Shown here: piece by piece, positions 37,116 to 48,736 of the stretch
How the letters are laid out: every line of letters starts with the position of its first letter
Position numbering within the stretch: the first letter of the stretch is position 1
Source: Brachynemurus nebulosus
Taxonomy: Eukaryota; Arthropoda; Insecta; Neuroptera; Myrmeleontidae
Direction: 5' to 3'
Length of the DNA: 64,000 bases
Assembly (NCBI GenBank): GCA_035578155.1
Contig: JAPWDM010000005.1
Location: forward strand, 35,984,108 to 36,048,107
Position numbers and translations under genes: made by a program
The notes under the pieces: model-generated
Told to the model about the DNA's origin: nothing
The model's input: only the letters and a program-made list of their open reading frames with translations
The model's database searches: none

Positions 37116-38324
37116 AAAAATACTAAAAATTGCTACTTTCACACCCTCCGTAACTCTGGAACTGTTCACTTTAGCAAAATTATGTACAGGACCATTTTTG
37201 TTCGTAATTTAATGTAGATTATTTTTGTACATGACACTTTTTACGCTAAACCCTATAATTTCCGAAATATTTAAAAAAACCGTTAATTTGCCTACTTTTA
37301 CCCCCCTCCCCCCAAAACCCTACGCTAAAAATGGTGTAACTTTTTGCCAAACAATATGTGGAATGTATAGAACAATTTGGAGTTGGAGTGAAACTCTTAC
37401 TTTGGATGTTGAGGTTAGGCCGTTTTTTTGAATAACCGCACCGTACTACAATTGATGGTATCCATTTTGCCCGAAACGCTTAACCCTCAAGTTTTAATTT
37501 AAAAAACAAAAGTGTTTGAATATTTTGAAATTTTTAAGAGTAAGACTTATTTTTAAAAAACTGATTATTTTAGCACAACAAAAAATTTTGATCTTAATAA
37601 AATACTTTTTTTTGTACAACTTTTGAAAAAAGACTAAATTTATTTCAAATTGACATTTTTATTATATCACGCAATTGAACAAAAACCGCTACATGTATTT
37701 ACACCATTTTACACCATTTTAGAGACATCGGGGTATTTTTGTGTGAATTTTCATCACGAACAAAAAAATTTACAATTATCAGATGATAAAATAGAATAAT
37801 CTCGAAATTCCACCTTCCCTTCTATTTCCATTTTACCTGCCTCTCCCCTACGTTAGTATGACTTTTTAATTGAGAAAAATTAAAAATTTCTTAATATTAT
37901 TTAAAATTACTCAAATTACGCTTTTATTTAGAGATAAGATTAAAAATTTTAATTAAAATAAACGCTTGTGCTAAAATAAAAATTTTAAAAAATCAGTAGG
38001 GAAGTGGTTAATGTAATATTGTCCAAACTCTTGTCTATGAATAGTGCACATTGTATTGTATGTTATTAGATGCTTACACATACACTGTACACATCATAGA
38101 TAGGTAAAGAGGTTATTTTGTCCTGAACTGTTTTACAATGTTTTAGTTGGTATTTTTTCTTTTTACTTGAAATTTACTACAATTTTCCATGGTTTAATTT
38201 TATTTTTTGTGTTCGGTGAATAAAAATTTTGCAAAATATAATGTTCGCAGGATATTCACGCTATTTTTATAGAATAATAAAAATTTTATTTCTACATTAC
38301 GTACGTACATACAATTGTACAAAT

Positions 38325-38857
38325 ATATTATGTTACGCTCAAAGAACGAAAACGCTCAATGAGCGAAAAAATTGTCTACAACGCGTTGCGGTCTCTCAAA
38401 ATTGTCACAAAGTGAAATTTGTGTTGCGGTACTTGTAATACGAAATTGGCGTCGTCACTTACATAATATTTGATCACTACGTGATGCAACAAAGACACCA
38501 TGGACTGTTTGTTCTTTGTCGGCTGGCGCATTACAATCAAATACCGTTGAATTTCTGTTCATTGCTGACTGTCTTTTCCGACTATGACATCAGTGCGCTA
38601 ATCATCGCTAGCAAAAAGAATATATTTTATGATCAATTGAGTAAGTTTAAGCGAAAGCAAGTACTAATAGTAATTTTTTGGAACTAAGAAAATGGCCACA
38701 AAAATGATATTACTATCGAACTCAAAATTCCCTGTAGTTGAAATCTTAGAAAAAGACGAATTTTATATTATAAATAATTTTAAGAGACAGTAACGCCCTG
38801 TGATCGATTTTTTCGGTCAGTGAGCGATTTCGTACTTGGAGCTTAACATAATATTAT
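38325..38857. mobile_element. Foldback element with ~50-bp diverged arms
   Basis: The left arm 38325-38375 (ATATTATGTTACGCTCAAAG, AACGAAAACGCTCAATGAG) is matched by the complement of 38807-38857 (ATATTATGTTAAGCTCCAAG, TACGAAATCGCTCACTGAC). That is about 85% by eye. The interior of some 430 bp contains a frame of 68 codons with no recognisable domain. Confidence 0.75.
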
Positions 38858-40260
38858 ACAATATTGAGAAATAACGTAAGAGTATGAAAAAGCATGCCCT
38901 AAATCAATGTACATTCCAATTGTAAATACAATATTTTTGTAGACAAAGTAACAAATATAAATATTTGTAAAAATATAAATTTGTGACTCAATTTCAATAG
39001 TTGTGCAGGTAAAGTAAGTGGATAGATCGTAAAGTTTCTAGAGGCTTAATATTAAAACTACTTCTCTATTACTATCCGTTACTAACCGATCGTTTTTTAC
39101 GGTAAACAAATACTCTCATGGTTACTGTTACGACAGTATAATCAGAAAAAGGCGATCATTGTGAAAGTTGGCTTAAAAAAAGAAATCCTGGCTTTAGAAA
39201 ATATATCCAAAAGACATGGTGCATCAAAGTTATGACCATCATTGTGTTAGTATCAATAAATAACGAGAAAAATGGTCGGTATCACAAGTTGTTTTATAAG
39301 ATTGGTAACTACCTATAGATACCGGCATTAATTTTCTATTAGCTTCACTCTTTTATGTACGTATTTTATCAATAAAACCATCGAAAATAGTACGCTCTGT
39401 ACAATTGGTTGGTTATCTGTGTGTTTTACTGATGTAATTTTTATAAAACTGTTTACTTATTGTCTGAACGTTATAGATGTATTTTACTGAATTGTGATTG
39501 CTTTCCACGTGATTTTTGAAAATTTGTAATGCATTCATCATTCTCAAAATATATTTTTTGGTTAAATTTTTTAAATATTTGATGTACCTACACAATACTC
39601 CATGAAATACTCTAGTTAAGTACAAAATAAATAATCTCAATTCATCTGATGAATATTCCAAACCTTAATGTCAATCTAATAATGTAGGTACTTATATTTT
39701 ATAGTATGTAGTAGATATATGGTAAACTCGAATAAGTTAACGTAAAAGTCTGAAAACATCGACTCCGCGATTTTAGTACCCTATATGTGAAATTTCGAAT
39801 GACCAATTAGATCATTTAACAGGTAAGAGAAAGATCACAAAAGGTCAATTGATTTGATTAATTAGTTAGCGATAGAAAATTTTTTTATTAAGGGTTAAAG
39901 TTTTCAAGGCAATTCAAAAATTTTACCACCTAATCATTAATAAAATAAAAAAAGCTATACTTGATAGGAAATTATCTGCTTATAATAACTCCTCAACTAA
40001 AATAAATGGGTAGTCTAAAATGATTGGTTGGTCTAAAATTTTTAATTGACCTTGAAAAACTGTACTACTCCGACTGACAAGAGAGGCGGAACTACGGGAC
40101 TCGATAACTCCATGAAATCCTTAGCTTTTCGTTTTGCCGAGCCCCACGGATATATAATCAGCAGTGAAAATGTTTTAGCATAGAAATGGATGTAGCTTCA
40201 CTTATTAGGTTGTCCGGAGCAAACTTCCCGCTGTTTAATAACGAGTTTATACATGTTTGT
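38858..40260. other. No feature recognised
   Basis: AT-rich sequence with no terminal repeats or known motifs. It may be single-copy intergenic or intronic DNA. The 82-codon minus frame at 39413-39661 is unremarkable. Confidence 0.4.
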
Positions 40261-41066
40261 AAAATTTTTTGCACGATCGTGTAATTTCATGCATTTATAC
40301 CGATTCTGTTGACAATGCTGGTAAGTTACATTTCCCGAACGTTTGTTTATATCCATGGAAAACAAAAAATAACAGTGCGGTAAGTGAAATAGATGCATGG
40401 TAAGTGAATAGGAGTGTGGTAAGTGAAATTAGCTCAAAAATGATTGTATTTATTTATTTATATTGAAATTAAAAGTACAATTTGAACAATTAGGAAAATA
40501 AATCGATTAATATGAAGATTTTCACTAGTTTACACATTATTACTGTTGGCATTTTTAGTCTTCATATTTTATTAATATTTCAAAAGGTCGTTCAATCGTT
40601 AAAATTTTCTGTGGTTTTCATAACCTTCCTTTCATTTTACGAGAATAAATTTGCAGCCAAAAATGCTTCATCACTTTCATTATTCTCACTAATATTGTAG
40701 TTTAACAAACTGTTTTCTTTTCAAACTCAATTTTTTTTAATAGAAAATTAAAAAAAATATTCATGCCAGTGAAATATTGACACCTAACTTTTTATTTACA
40801 AATATAGTTGTCAATTGTCACTACAAAGATTCGTATTAGTTGTTATGAATATTGCATAGAGATACAATATTTATAATATTTATTCATGGCATTCTATGTC
40901 ATAACATCGAAATATAAATTTCACCTATATTATCCGAATTTTATTTTTTATTTAACATATCTTTATTCTTTAATTATTTTAAATCGATCGTGCAAAAAAT
41001 ATTATACAATACACGATGCGTTAAGTGCATTTACTGATCTCGAAAATTGCGAAAACGAGACCCGCA
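40261..41066 (+). repeat. Repeat B of the A/B family
   Basis: Starts TTTTTTGCACGATCGTG and ends CGAAAACGAGACCCGCA. It aligns end to end with the reverse complement of 16414-17486 minus its MITE. Four GGTAAGT phrases occur at 40320-40430 (CTGGTAAGTTACA, GCGGTAAGTGAAA, ATGGTAAGTGAAT, GTGGTAAGTGAAA). The right end lies at the loop of the hairpin that A retains in full. Confidence 0.85.
40512..40700 (+). CDS. Small hydrophobic open frame in repeat B
   Basis: A 62-codon frame starting MKIFTSLHIITVGIFSLHIL is homologous to 17037-17225. Residues 5-22 and 31-43 are hydrophobic, so the product would be a short membrane or secreted peptide if made. Its last ten residues (ASSLSLFSLIL) differ from A because of a frame-shifting length difference. 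The start codon is shared and no known family is recognised. Conservation could simply reflect recent common descent of the repeat. Confidence 0.25.
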   Translation: MKIFTSLHIITVGIFSLHILLIFQKVVQSLKFSVVFITFLSFYENKFAAKNASSLSLFSLIL

Positions 41067-41618
41067 GCACTATCAGAAGCATTTTATTATGAGATACCTG
41101 GCTTCCAAAATTTGAGTCAATTTCACCAAATTCAATAATACTGATTTTTCGAATCTTTTTTAGTCTTTTTAGTATGTAGTTTATCTATCTAATCAAATTT
41201 GTAAAAAATGTAAGTTTGTAACGTAAGCTACTTTCCTTTGGTTTTTTTTACTAATATTTTTTCGTCAATTTTTGGTTGGTACCTATTATTATTCTAGCAT
41301 ACAATTACCCAGTAAAGAAGATCCTTTTGAAAACATAATTTATATTTATTTTGGTTTTATTTAACAACATTATTTTCAAAATAGTGGTTTAAAATGATTA
41401 TTACATATAACACCAAAACCACTACAAGTAAACACACAATATGTAGACAATATAAACGTAAATATACCCAACATACTAATAATGCTTATCCGAATGGTAA
41501 AGTCAATAGCGTCTTTCAGAAAATTACAATTACCGGTACAGAAGAATCTTATTTTACAGGAGACTTACGTTCAAGAAAAAAAAGATCGTATAAATCAGTC
41601 GCATCATATTATTAAATA

Positions 41619-41957
41619 CCCCTATCGTAACATCCTGCATAACATAGCAAATTTCCGTTTATAAAAATTAGTTTTTCTCGGAAACTAGTTGACATAGAAT
41701 AATAGTTTAAAGACCTTTTTTATGTAATTTTTTCTTCTCTTGTAAATGGTGTAAAATGGTTCACAAAAATTTTTGAATAAGTGGAAATTTTGGCAAAAAA
41801 CTAATTTTTTTCAAGAACAAAAACCATGTTCCTGCAGTGGCAAAAACTTTTGAACTTGAAGTGTCTGGCTGAAGAACTCTTCCAAGATTTTTAAACTTCC
41901 AGCATTTTCACCAAATTTCGTAAAAATGAAATGTTTCGTTCGATATATAGATAGGTA
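41619..41957 (+). mobile_element. R-family fragment
   Basis: Begins CCCCTATCGTAACATCCTGC, then ATAACATAGCAAATTTCCG. It runs through CTCGGAAACTAGTTGACATA and ATGTTTCGTTCGATATATAG. It ends where R copies normally enter the (TA)n tract; there a different MITE is inserted. Confidence 0.85.
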
Positions 41958-42220
41958 TATGGGTAGTTCTATAAACGATGGAATTTTGGACGGCCCAACT
42001 TATTTTGTATATTAATAGTTTTAAAAATACATTTATTCTAAATGGATACTGTAAACCATTACTGCGCCTAGCATGCCCCTTAAAATAACGCGGTTTCGAG
42101 ATATATTTTTCAAAAATGTCATCAACTTGAAATAAAACTACTTGCCAAAGCCTATGTATGAAAAAAATGTCGTACCGGAATTAAGTCCATTTTCTCCCCT
42201 CGTTTGTAGAACTACCCATA
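41958..42220. mobile_element. TATGGGTAGTTCTA-ended MITE
   Basis: The ends TATGGGTAGTTCTATAAACG and (right, complemented) TATGGGTAGTTCTACAAACG match at 19 of 20 positions. The internal 220 bp are non-coding. It begins in a TATAT context at the point where the R fragment would carry its TA microsatellite, so it most likely inserted into that TA run. Confidence 0.85.
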
Positions 42221-43473
42221 TATTCAACAAATAAAATAAAAATTAATAATAATAATTTTTTTTGTTACAAATTATGTTGGAAATGATTTCCAACACATGG
42301 TACTTTAATTTTCTAGTAAAAACTAATTCTACTACTCAGAATGTAAAGTATATTCATAAATTAACATACCAGACTTATTTTTTAACTCATTGCACAATCA
42401 TCTTTTCCTAGCAGATGAATTTTCTAACTTTATTTATAGAGTGGACTTGGATATTGGATTTTGTTTTCACTTGCAAATTTATTCAATGTAATTAAATATA
42501 TAAATAAAATAGATTATACATGTTTATATAAAAGCACTTATGAACAATTTATCTAAAGTAGCGAGTTTATTAGCATTAGCCTACCATATTAAAGTTAAAT
42601 TCTTAATACGTGCATATAAATGAAATGAATACATAAAATGTTGAGTAAAAATTTATTGTTGGAATTATTGAAATTTAGTGTCAAATTTAAATTTTAATAA
42701 GCGAGATGAAATTTTTCCCACTTATTTAATATCTCCAGCGGAATTTAATTTATTTTTTATTTATTTATTTATTTATTTTTTTAAATAGTGTATGTCATAT
42801 TTTTTGCAAAATTGAGTAGTTCATACACGGTTCAGTGATTTAACAGAGGTGTTTCTCAAGCTATTTCTGGAGGCATTAGAAACGCCTTGGAAAAATGAAA
42901 ATTGAACATTTTAGTACAACTCGAAAACACAAAGTTACTTTGGTCTGATATTGCAGCTACGGAAGACATTGGAATACATAAGCGCAAACATTACATGGGA
43001 TTCACTGCCCAGATTGAGCCTTAGACAAATTCACCTATCAATGTTTAAAACTGTGTCAGATTCTTTAGTTTCAAAAAGACTGCGAACATGTTTGAAAAAT
43101 CGGGACAAATAACTCTTCCGAAAAAATTTGCTGGGACTCCGAAACAAATCCAAAAAATTTAAAGCTGGGTCGAATCTGGGATGTATGAACACCGTATTTT
43201 TATTATATTCTTTGCTACACATTTTTTCTATCTGTGTTATAATTATAATAATACAAAAATAATTTAATTAGACATTTAACACGCGAATAATTATTCAAGT
43301 TGTTAACAAAGTTAATTTCAGTTTCAGTCAAACATGTAATTCAACCAGTCAGACACTGGTTACAATTTTTTCAATAAAAAATCATAATAAACTTGTCTAC
43401 AGTTAGAATATTACTATGTATATTATATGTAATAAAATGACCAGAATTTCAATTATGTACATTAATATTAAGG
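42221..43473. other. No gene; (TTTA)n tract
   Basis: A TTTA/TTTTA microsatellite lies at 42750-42783. Bases 42850-43190 are less AT-rich and may be a diverged repeat. The 63-codon minus frame there is not recognisable. Confidence 0.4.
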
Positions 43474-43634
43474 AGTCTCTATATTCTCGCCGAGGTTGGA
43501 CGAAACGAGAATGTAGAGGGTCATTTCGTTGTGTCTCGCGGTTGGTGTTTTAATGCTATTCATATGCCTCGGCCAACCTTAGCGAGGAACTTCGACGAGG
43601 AACCTCGTCCTACTTCGGCGAGAATGTGGAGACT
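43474..43634. mobile_element. 161-bp MITE with TTCTCGCCGAGG arms
   Basis: Arms 43474-43503 and 43605-43634 (AGTCTCTATATTCTCGCCGA; complement AGTCTCCACATTCTCGCCGA) match at about 26 of 30 positions. The centre repeats CGAGG-type motifs (GCCTCGGCCAACC, CGACGAGGAACCTCG). No target duplication is certain. Confidence 0.8.
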
Positions 43635-44745
43635 GCTTTACATATTTTGTTAACAATCCGGAAGTGATTAAAAAATAATATATGTATAAAAATGCTTACT
43701 AATCAATCAAAACAATTATTCTTAATTGTTTAATTTCAATTAATCGTATTCATTTGTTAGGAACATAATTGTGCAATTGTTTTTTATTTATTTTGTAACG
43801 ATATAATCTTAAATAATCATTGATTAGAATCACAAATCACAATCTGTTATTCCGGTATTTGAATATTCTAATGAGAGCATTCAGTTCTTATTCATACACT
43901 GTGTATTAAAATTGTTGACACGAAAGTTTATTAAAGAAATTATTTTTAATACATACATATTTATTATAATTATTTTTATTATACTATACATATTAATATT
44001 ATTAATATATATATTATTTTTATCAATAATAAAATAAATAATTAATAAATATTAAATAAATAAATCGTGATTGGATTAACAGTTCATTCTTAAATAAATA
44101 TTACATACTAAATTATATTTTTGCCAAGGCGAACGAAACCAAAAAAATCTATGTTACGTCTACTCGTCTTTCAAAAAGTATATAGGACACTTTATTATAA
44201 AGTGTGGTTGGCAACCCTAATAGTGAATATAATTATATTATTTAATAATATGCAGTAGGACCATTAAAGTAACTAAGGGGGTAATAAGGCCAAAATTCAT
44301 AAATCGTTCAAATATTCGTACAGTCGCACCAATGTTTCACGTTTGCAAGGCTCAGACACCAACAAACAACTTCCCGCGCGTTGTCTCCAGTCAAAAAGAA
44401 AATTGTGTCTCTCGAATAATAAAATTTCAACGAAAGTTATCTTAAATAATTTTGATATCAATACTGTTAATTATTTCGCTGTTACCCTAATTTTGTTCTT
44501 CAATTCTTCTTTTTATTAATTTAGTTCATTAAATAACTACATCTGTTAAAATAATTTTTAAATATTTCTACTACCCCTATAATACGTGAAACTGCTTTTG
44601 CGCTTTTGAAAAAGTACCAACAAGCTTATTTTTCTTACTCACCACTTATCTTTTGGGAAAAAATTTTAATGTCGTTTATTCCCGGGGCCCGCCATTCCTC
44701 CCCGCGGCCCTGGCTCCTACTTATAGCAATAAATTGCCCTCAGTG
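43635..44745. other. No gene; one GC-rich repeat terminus
   Basis: AT-rich, apart from a terminus-like segment at 44681-44718 (CCCGGGGCCCGCCATTCC, GCGGCCCTGGC). This is the right-end style of the GC-ended MITEs; no left end was found. Confidence 0.4.
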
Positions 44746-44753
44746 GTATCTAC

Positions 44754-44990
44754 TAATGATGAAGAACTATCGATAGTCCCGACTATCGATGGTTACCGAT
44801 AGTCCCGACTGGGTATAATTTTTATCTCTGGCTATAATTTTTATTTTCTTTATAGTATTCATAAGTAAATGAAATGACTGAATAAAACTATCGAAAACTA
44901 TTGATAGTAAAAAAAAAAAATGTCAATAGTTTTCGATAGTCAAAACTATCGATAGTTATCGATAGTGCTATCGATAGTTCTTCACCACTA
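44754..44990. mobile_element. hAT-like MITE made of ATCGAT motifs
   Basis: Flanked by an exact 8-bp duplication GTATCTAC (44746-44753 and 44991-44998). The ends TAATGATGAAGAACTATCG and (right, complemented) TAGTGGTGAAGAACTATCG follow the hAT TARNG rule. About ten copies of CTATCGATAG, TTTCGATAGT or ACCGATAGTC lie in both orientations near the two ends. Confidence 0.95.
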
Positions 44991-45052
44991 GTATCTACAA
45001 CTGTTATCTGAAAAATTTTTTGATGAAGTCAATAGTTTAACTAATATAATAA

Positions 45053-45693
45053 CACAGGCCTGCGATGGTTTCCCCCTTTAAAATTTGACAACTGACTTTG
45101 ATAGATTTTAGGGCGCTGATTACGAAAAAAATATTCAAAAAATTCCAGCACATCAGAATTTTTAGATATTAGGTATTAAAATTTTTGACTAAAATTACCT
45201 AGGTCGACCAAGTCAAGAATAGATTATACATATTTATTTATTTGCTATCTAATAAAAAGTCATTACATAGTTGTAATTGGCTTTTAGGGACACATTCTCA
45301 TCAATGGTTTCATTAAATGAAACCTAATTAACTAAGTGACATATCTTTATTTTGGGAAAAAAAGGTGAATTTTAAGGTCATCCGCTAATGAGCTCATTAT
45401 TGATGATAATTTATTTTTTTCTATTCAGTTTTAATTGATAACTAAACCTCGCAAAACGGTACTAAAGGGGGCCGTACTTATACAAACTAAAGAAATAAAT
45501 AAAAATGCATAATCTGTTCTTGACTTAGTCGACCTAGGTAATTTTAGTCAAAAATTTTAATACCTAATATCTAAAAATTCTGACGTGGTGGAATTTTTTG
45601 AATATTTTTTTCGTAATCAGCGCACCGAAATACCCTAAGATCAGTCATCAAATCCAAAAGGGGGCGAAATGACTTAATATTCGCAGGCCTGTG
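45053..45693. mobile_element. CACAGGCCTGCGA element, copy 1
   Basis: A 641-bp element with about 190-bp arms. Its terminus is CACAGGCCTGCGA, with CATCAAATCCAAAAGGGGG and GGTATTAAAATTTTTGACTA blocks inside. The centre contains ATGAGCTCATTA and CCTCGCAAAACGGTAC. It is a close inverted duplicate of the next element (copy 2). Non-coding. The target duplication is unclear. Confidence 0.9.
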
Positions 45694-45725
45694 TTACCTA
45701 CATACGTGTAATGAATATCGATTAT

Positions 45726-46376
45726 CACAGGCCTGCGAATTTTAAGTCATGTTACCCCCTTTTGGATTTGATGACTGATCTTAGGGTACTTCGGTGCGCT
45801 GATTACGAAAAAAATATTCAAAAAATTCCAGCACGTCAGAATTTTTAGATATTAGGTATTAAAATTTTTGACTAAAATTACCTATAGGTCGACTAAGTTA
45901 AGAACAGATTATGCATTTTTATTTATTTCTTTAGTTTGTATAAGTACGGCCCCGTTAGTACCGTTTTGCGAGGTTTAGTTATCAATTAAAACTGAATAGA
46001 AAAAAATAAATTACCCTCAATAATGAGCTCATTAGCGGATAACCTTAAAATTCACCTTTTTTTCCCAAAATAAAGATATGTCACTTAGTTAATTAGGTTT
46101 CATTTAATAAACCATTGATGAGAATGTGTTCCTAAAAGCCAATTACAACTATGTAATGACTTTTTATTAGATAGGAAATAAACAAAAATGCATAATCTAT
46201 TCTTGACTTAGTCGATCTAGAAAATTTTAGTCAAAAATTTTAATACCTTTTATCTAAAAATTTTGACGTGGTGAAATTTTTTGAATATTTTTTTCGTAAT
46301 CAGCGCACCAAAATACCCTAAGATCAGTCATCAAATCCAAAAGAGGGCGACATGGCTTAAAATTCGCAGGCCTGTG
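45726..46376. mobile_element. CACAGGCCTGCGA element, copy 2 (inverted)
   Basis: A 651-bp element whose centre (GTACGGCCCCGTTAGTACCG, ATGAGCTCATTA) is the reverse complement of copy 1. The two copies are separated by 32 bp. Arms are about 90% identical. Together the pair forms a ~1.3-kb imperfect palindrome. Confidence 0.9.
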
Positions 46377-48736
46377 TAATTAATATGACAAGTCTCAAAT
46401 AACTCAACCCCTGTGTATCGGATTGTTATGCCAGTTATACTATACTAATTACGGTTAACCTTAAAGCACCTTGTATCTTTAAATATAAACTGACTGACAC
46501 TCGTCTATATTTGTAAACGTGAACGGCACGCACTTGAGTCAGTCACGTGAAAATAGTTTGATATTGTACGCCACGTATAATACGATATCCGATGAATACA
46601 AAATAATACTTATTATAGAAGTTATAAAACGTTATGTAGGTAGGTACCTAATAATAATAGTAAATAGGCAAAATACTTTTACACATATATAATTTTGTCG
46701 GTATATTGTAGACAGTTGTCTGTCGATCATTATCTTAATAAATTGAGTTGCGTTAATTTATTTCTTTCACTTATATGTCAATTGCCGGAAGTACGTAACA
46801 AATTCAAACAATATTTTAATAAAATCTTTTCTAACATAAGTTTGCATGTATGTAAATATATATTTTTTTAGATTGAAAGTTTCAGATTTTAAGATTTTTG
46901 GGTAAATGCAAGGCAAATCGCAGTCACTTAACATTTTGTGATTTACCAAAACACACGAAAATATTGATTTCTCTTTAACGCATCCCCCATAGTTTTCAAA
47001 CCTAGAGGGGCGGGGGGGGGGGGGGAACCCTGACTTTGAAATTCAATATTTCGCAAACGAGATTTAAGAATGAAAAATGAGTAAAGAAACTCCAATTTCA
47101 GTTCAACATAATTTACCGTTATCGTCTTTACAGGTCGAAGATGTAGGAATTACGGAGATGTGACAAATGAACGTATGAACCACAAAGGTTCTAAAATTGT
47201 TTCTTCGGAACCTAAAAATGTTGGAAAATATTGAGGGTATGCACAAGTCTAGATCATTTTCCAAACTATTCCAAATCATTACTGTACGTAAATACATAAT
47301 CATCTTGTATACTAATGTGCACATATATAACCCGTACAGGAGTTAAATACCTCATTCTTATTGAATTATAAAAAGATTTAATTAATTACAACAGCATTAC
47401 GTTACGGCAGCAATATTATCAACATACAGCGACCAATGCAACATTGCAATTTTGTACTTACCTGTGTAATTAGTCTAGTAAAATATTAACCATTGTAATT
47501 TGTATGGTACTTTACATAGATTAATAGAACTATTTAAAGCATTCACAATCCTTCCTTTAAAAATAAAAATAAGAATAACATTATTACTGTGATAAATATA
47601 TGAATTTGGGAAACCAGGTCAGTTTAGTTTTTCGATATATAAGGCATCAGAAAAATTTTTGTTCTTTCGAAAACAAACAAAACCTCAACTAACCACTTAG
47701 CTGCTGCCCGCGGTTTCTCCCGCGTAAAATTATCTGAATTATGGCTTAAATTATTAAGTAAATTTTAAATTAAATACTCGGAAATACTGTACAAAATTAC
47801 TTATTTATTTTACCTACCTGGCTTCGCTCGTCAAACGACCCTAAAGTAACCATCTTCATATTTCAATAGCATCGCCAATTTCTGTACCGTCATGTAGATA
47901 TCCGTACCAATCGTTTTAGAAATATTTCTATTTTAGACCTCTCTTAGAACACCAAGACCCAAGGGGGCAATTTTGTCAAAATTCCCTCAGCTTTTTAATT
48001 CGCATTAATTTGAAGGCACTGACGGACAATTTTAACCACAGGTTTATTCAAATTTGATATTCTGAATAGGGTACTTGACTGAAGTTGCAAAAATATTCTA
48101 AAAGCATTGTTTTTCTATATTAGCTAAGTGATTTTTTTATTTTCGACAGATTCTGTAAAAAATCATAAAAAAAAATAACCCTAAAATTTTAAATGAGAAA
48201 AAGGCGGGAAAACACCTCACTATAGTGACGTCACAGTTTGAAGCAACTAAACGTCAATGTCAATATTTATAACCTCAAAACTTTGATTATATTCATAAAA
48301 TATCAAAGTAAAAGCAAGTATTTTTTTGAATTCTGGTCGATTATTATTACTATATACATAAGCTAATAGAAATATTCAAGAGAAAACACAATTTCACCTC
48401 ACCGATGAAAATTATCAAAATCGATATATCTAGCTACAAAATGTTACGTCATTTTTAAGAAATGGCGCGTTTTCACTAATTTGAATATCTGTTGAAAAAT
48501 GGTGATTTTCAAAATAAAATTTCTAAATAGTTATCTTTTTTTTTATGTTTCATCATTAAAACTGGACATATGTAATGATAATGCATAGACTTATTTAACA
48601 TTTGACACAAATTTTAAATACATTCAAGTATACCGTATTTACCGTATTGTAAAAAATTAATTCCTTATAGTGCTTCTCTTCGCTCGCCTAGCGAGTTAAT
48701 GTAGCTGCTGCTCAAGAAATATTTTACGTAAAATTG

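Larger units (their letters stand above)
36379..37448. mobile_element. Long-armed element carrying a captured gene end
   Basis: Arms of about 335 bp (36379-36715 and 37112-37448) are diverged inverted copies. They share AGTACGGTGC, CCTCAACATCCAAAGTAA, GTTTCACTCCAACTCCAAAT and TCCGTAACTCTGGAACT-type blocks. Its outermost bases are TA. The unpaired centre (36716-37111) is far less AT-rich and contains protein-coding sequence on the minus strand. The two frames of 95 and 68 codons read through the arms are by-products. Confidence 0.85.
35737..37850. mobile_element. TA-flanked element with GGCAAAATGGAAC phrases
   Basis: The ends GGGGAAGGGGAGAGGCAGG and (right, complemented) GGGGAGAGGCAGGTAAAATG are bounded by TA. 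Related phrases recur: AAGGTAAGATGGAAC and GGGCAAAATGGAAC (35942-35978), TTCCATCTTA (36296), TCCATTTTGCCC (37459) and TTTCCATTTTACC (37825). A second TA-flanked element (36379-37448) is nested inside. Same architecture as 21247, 24777, 26903 and 30349. Confidence 0.85.

Noticed and set aside
36374..37431. Plus-strand frames of 95 and 68 codons
   Set aside because: They lie in the two inverted arms of the 36379-37448 element, not in its coding centre. The two proteins are unrelated readings of complementary repeats.
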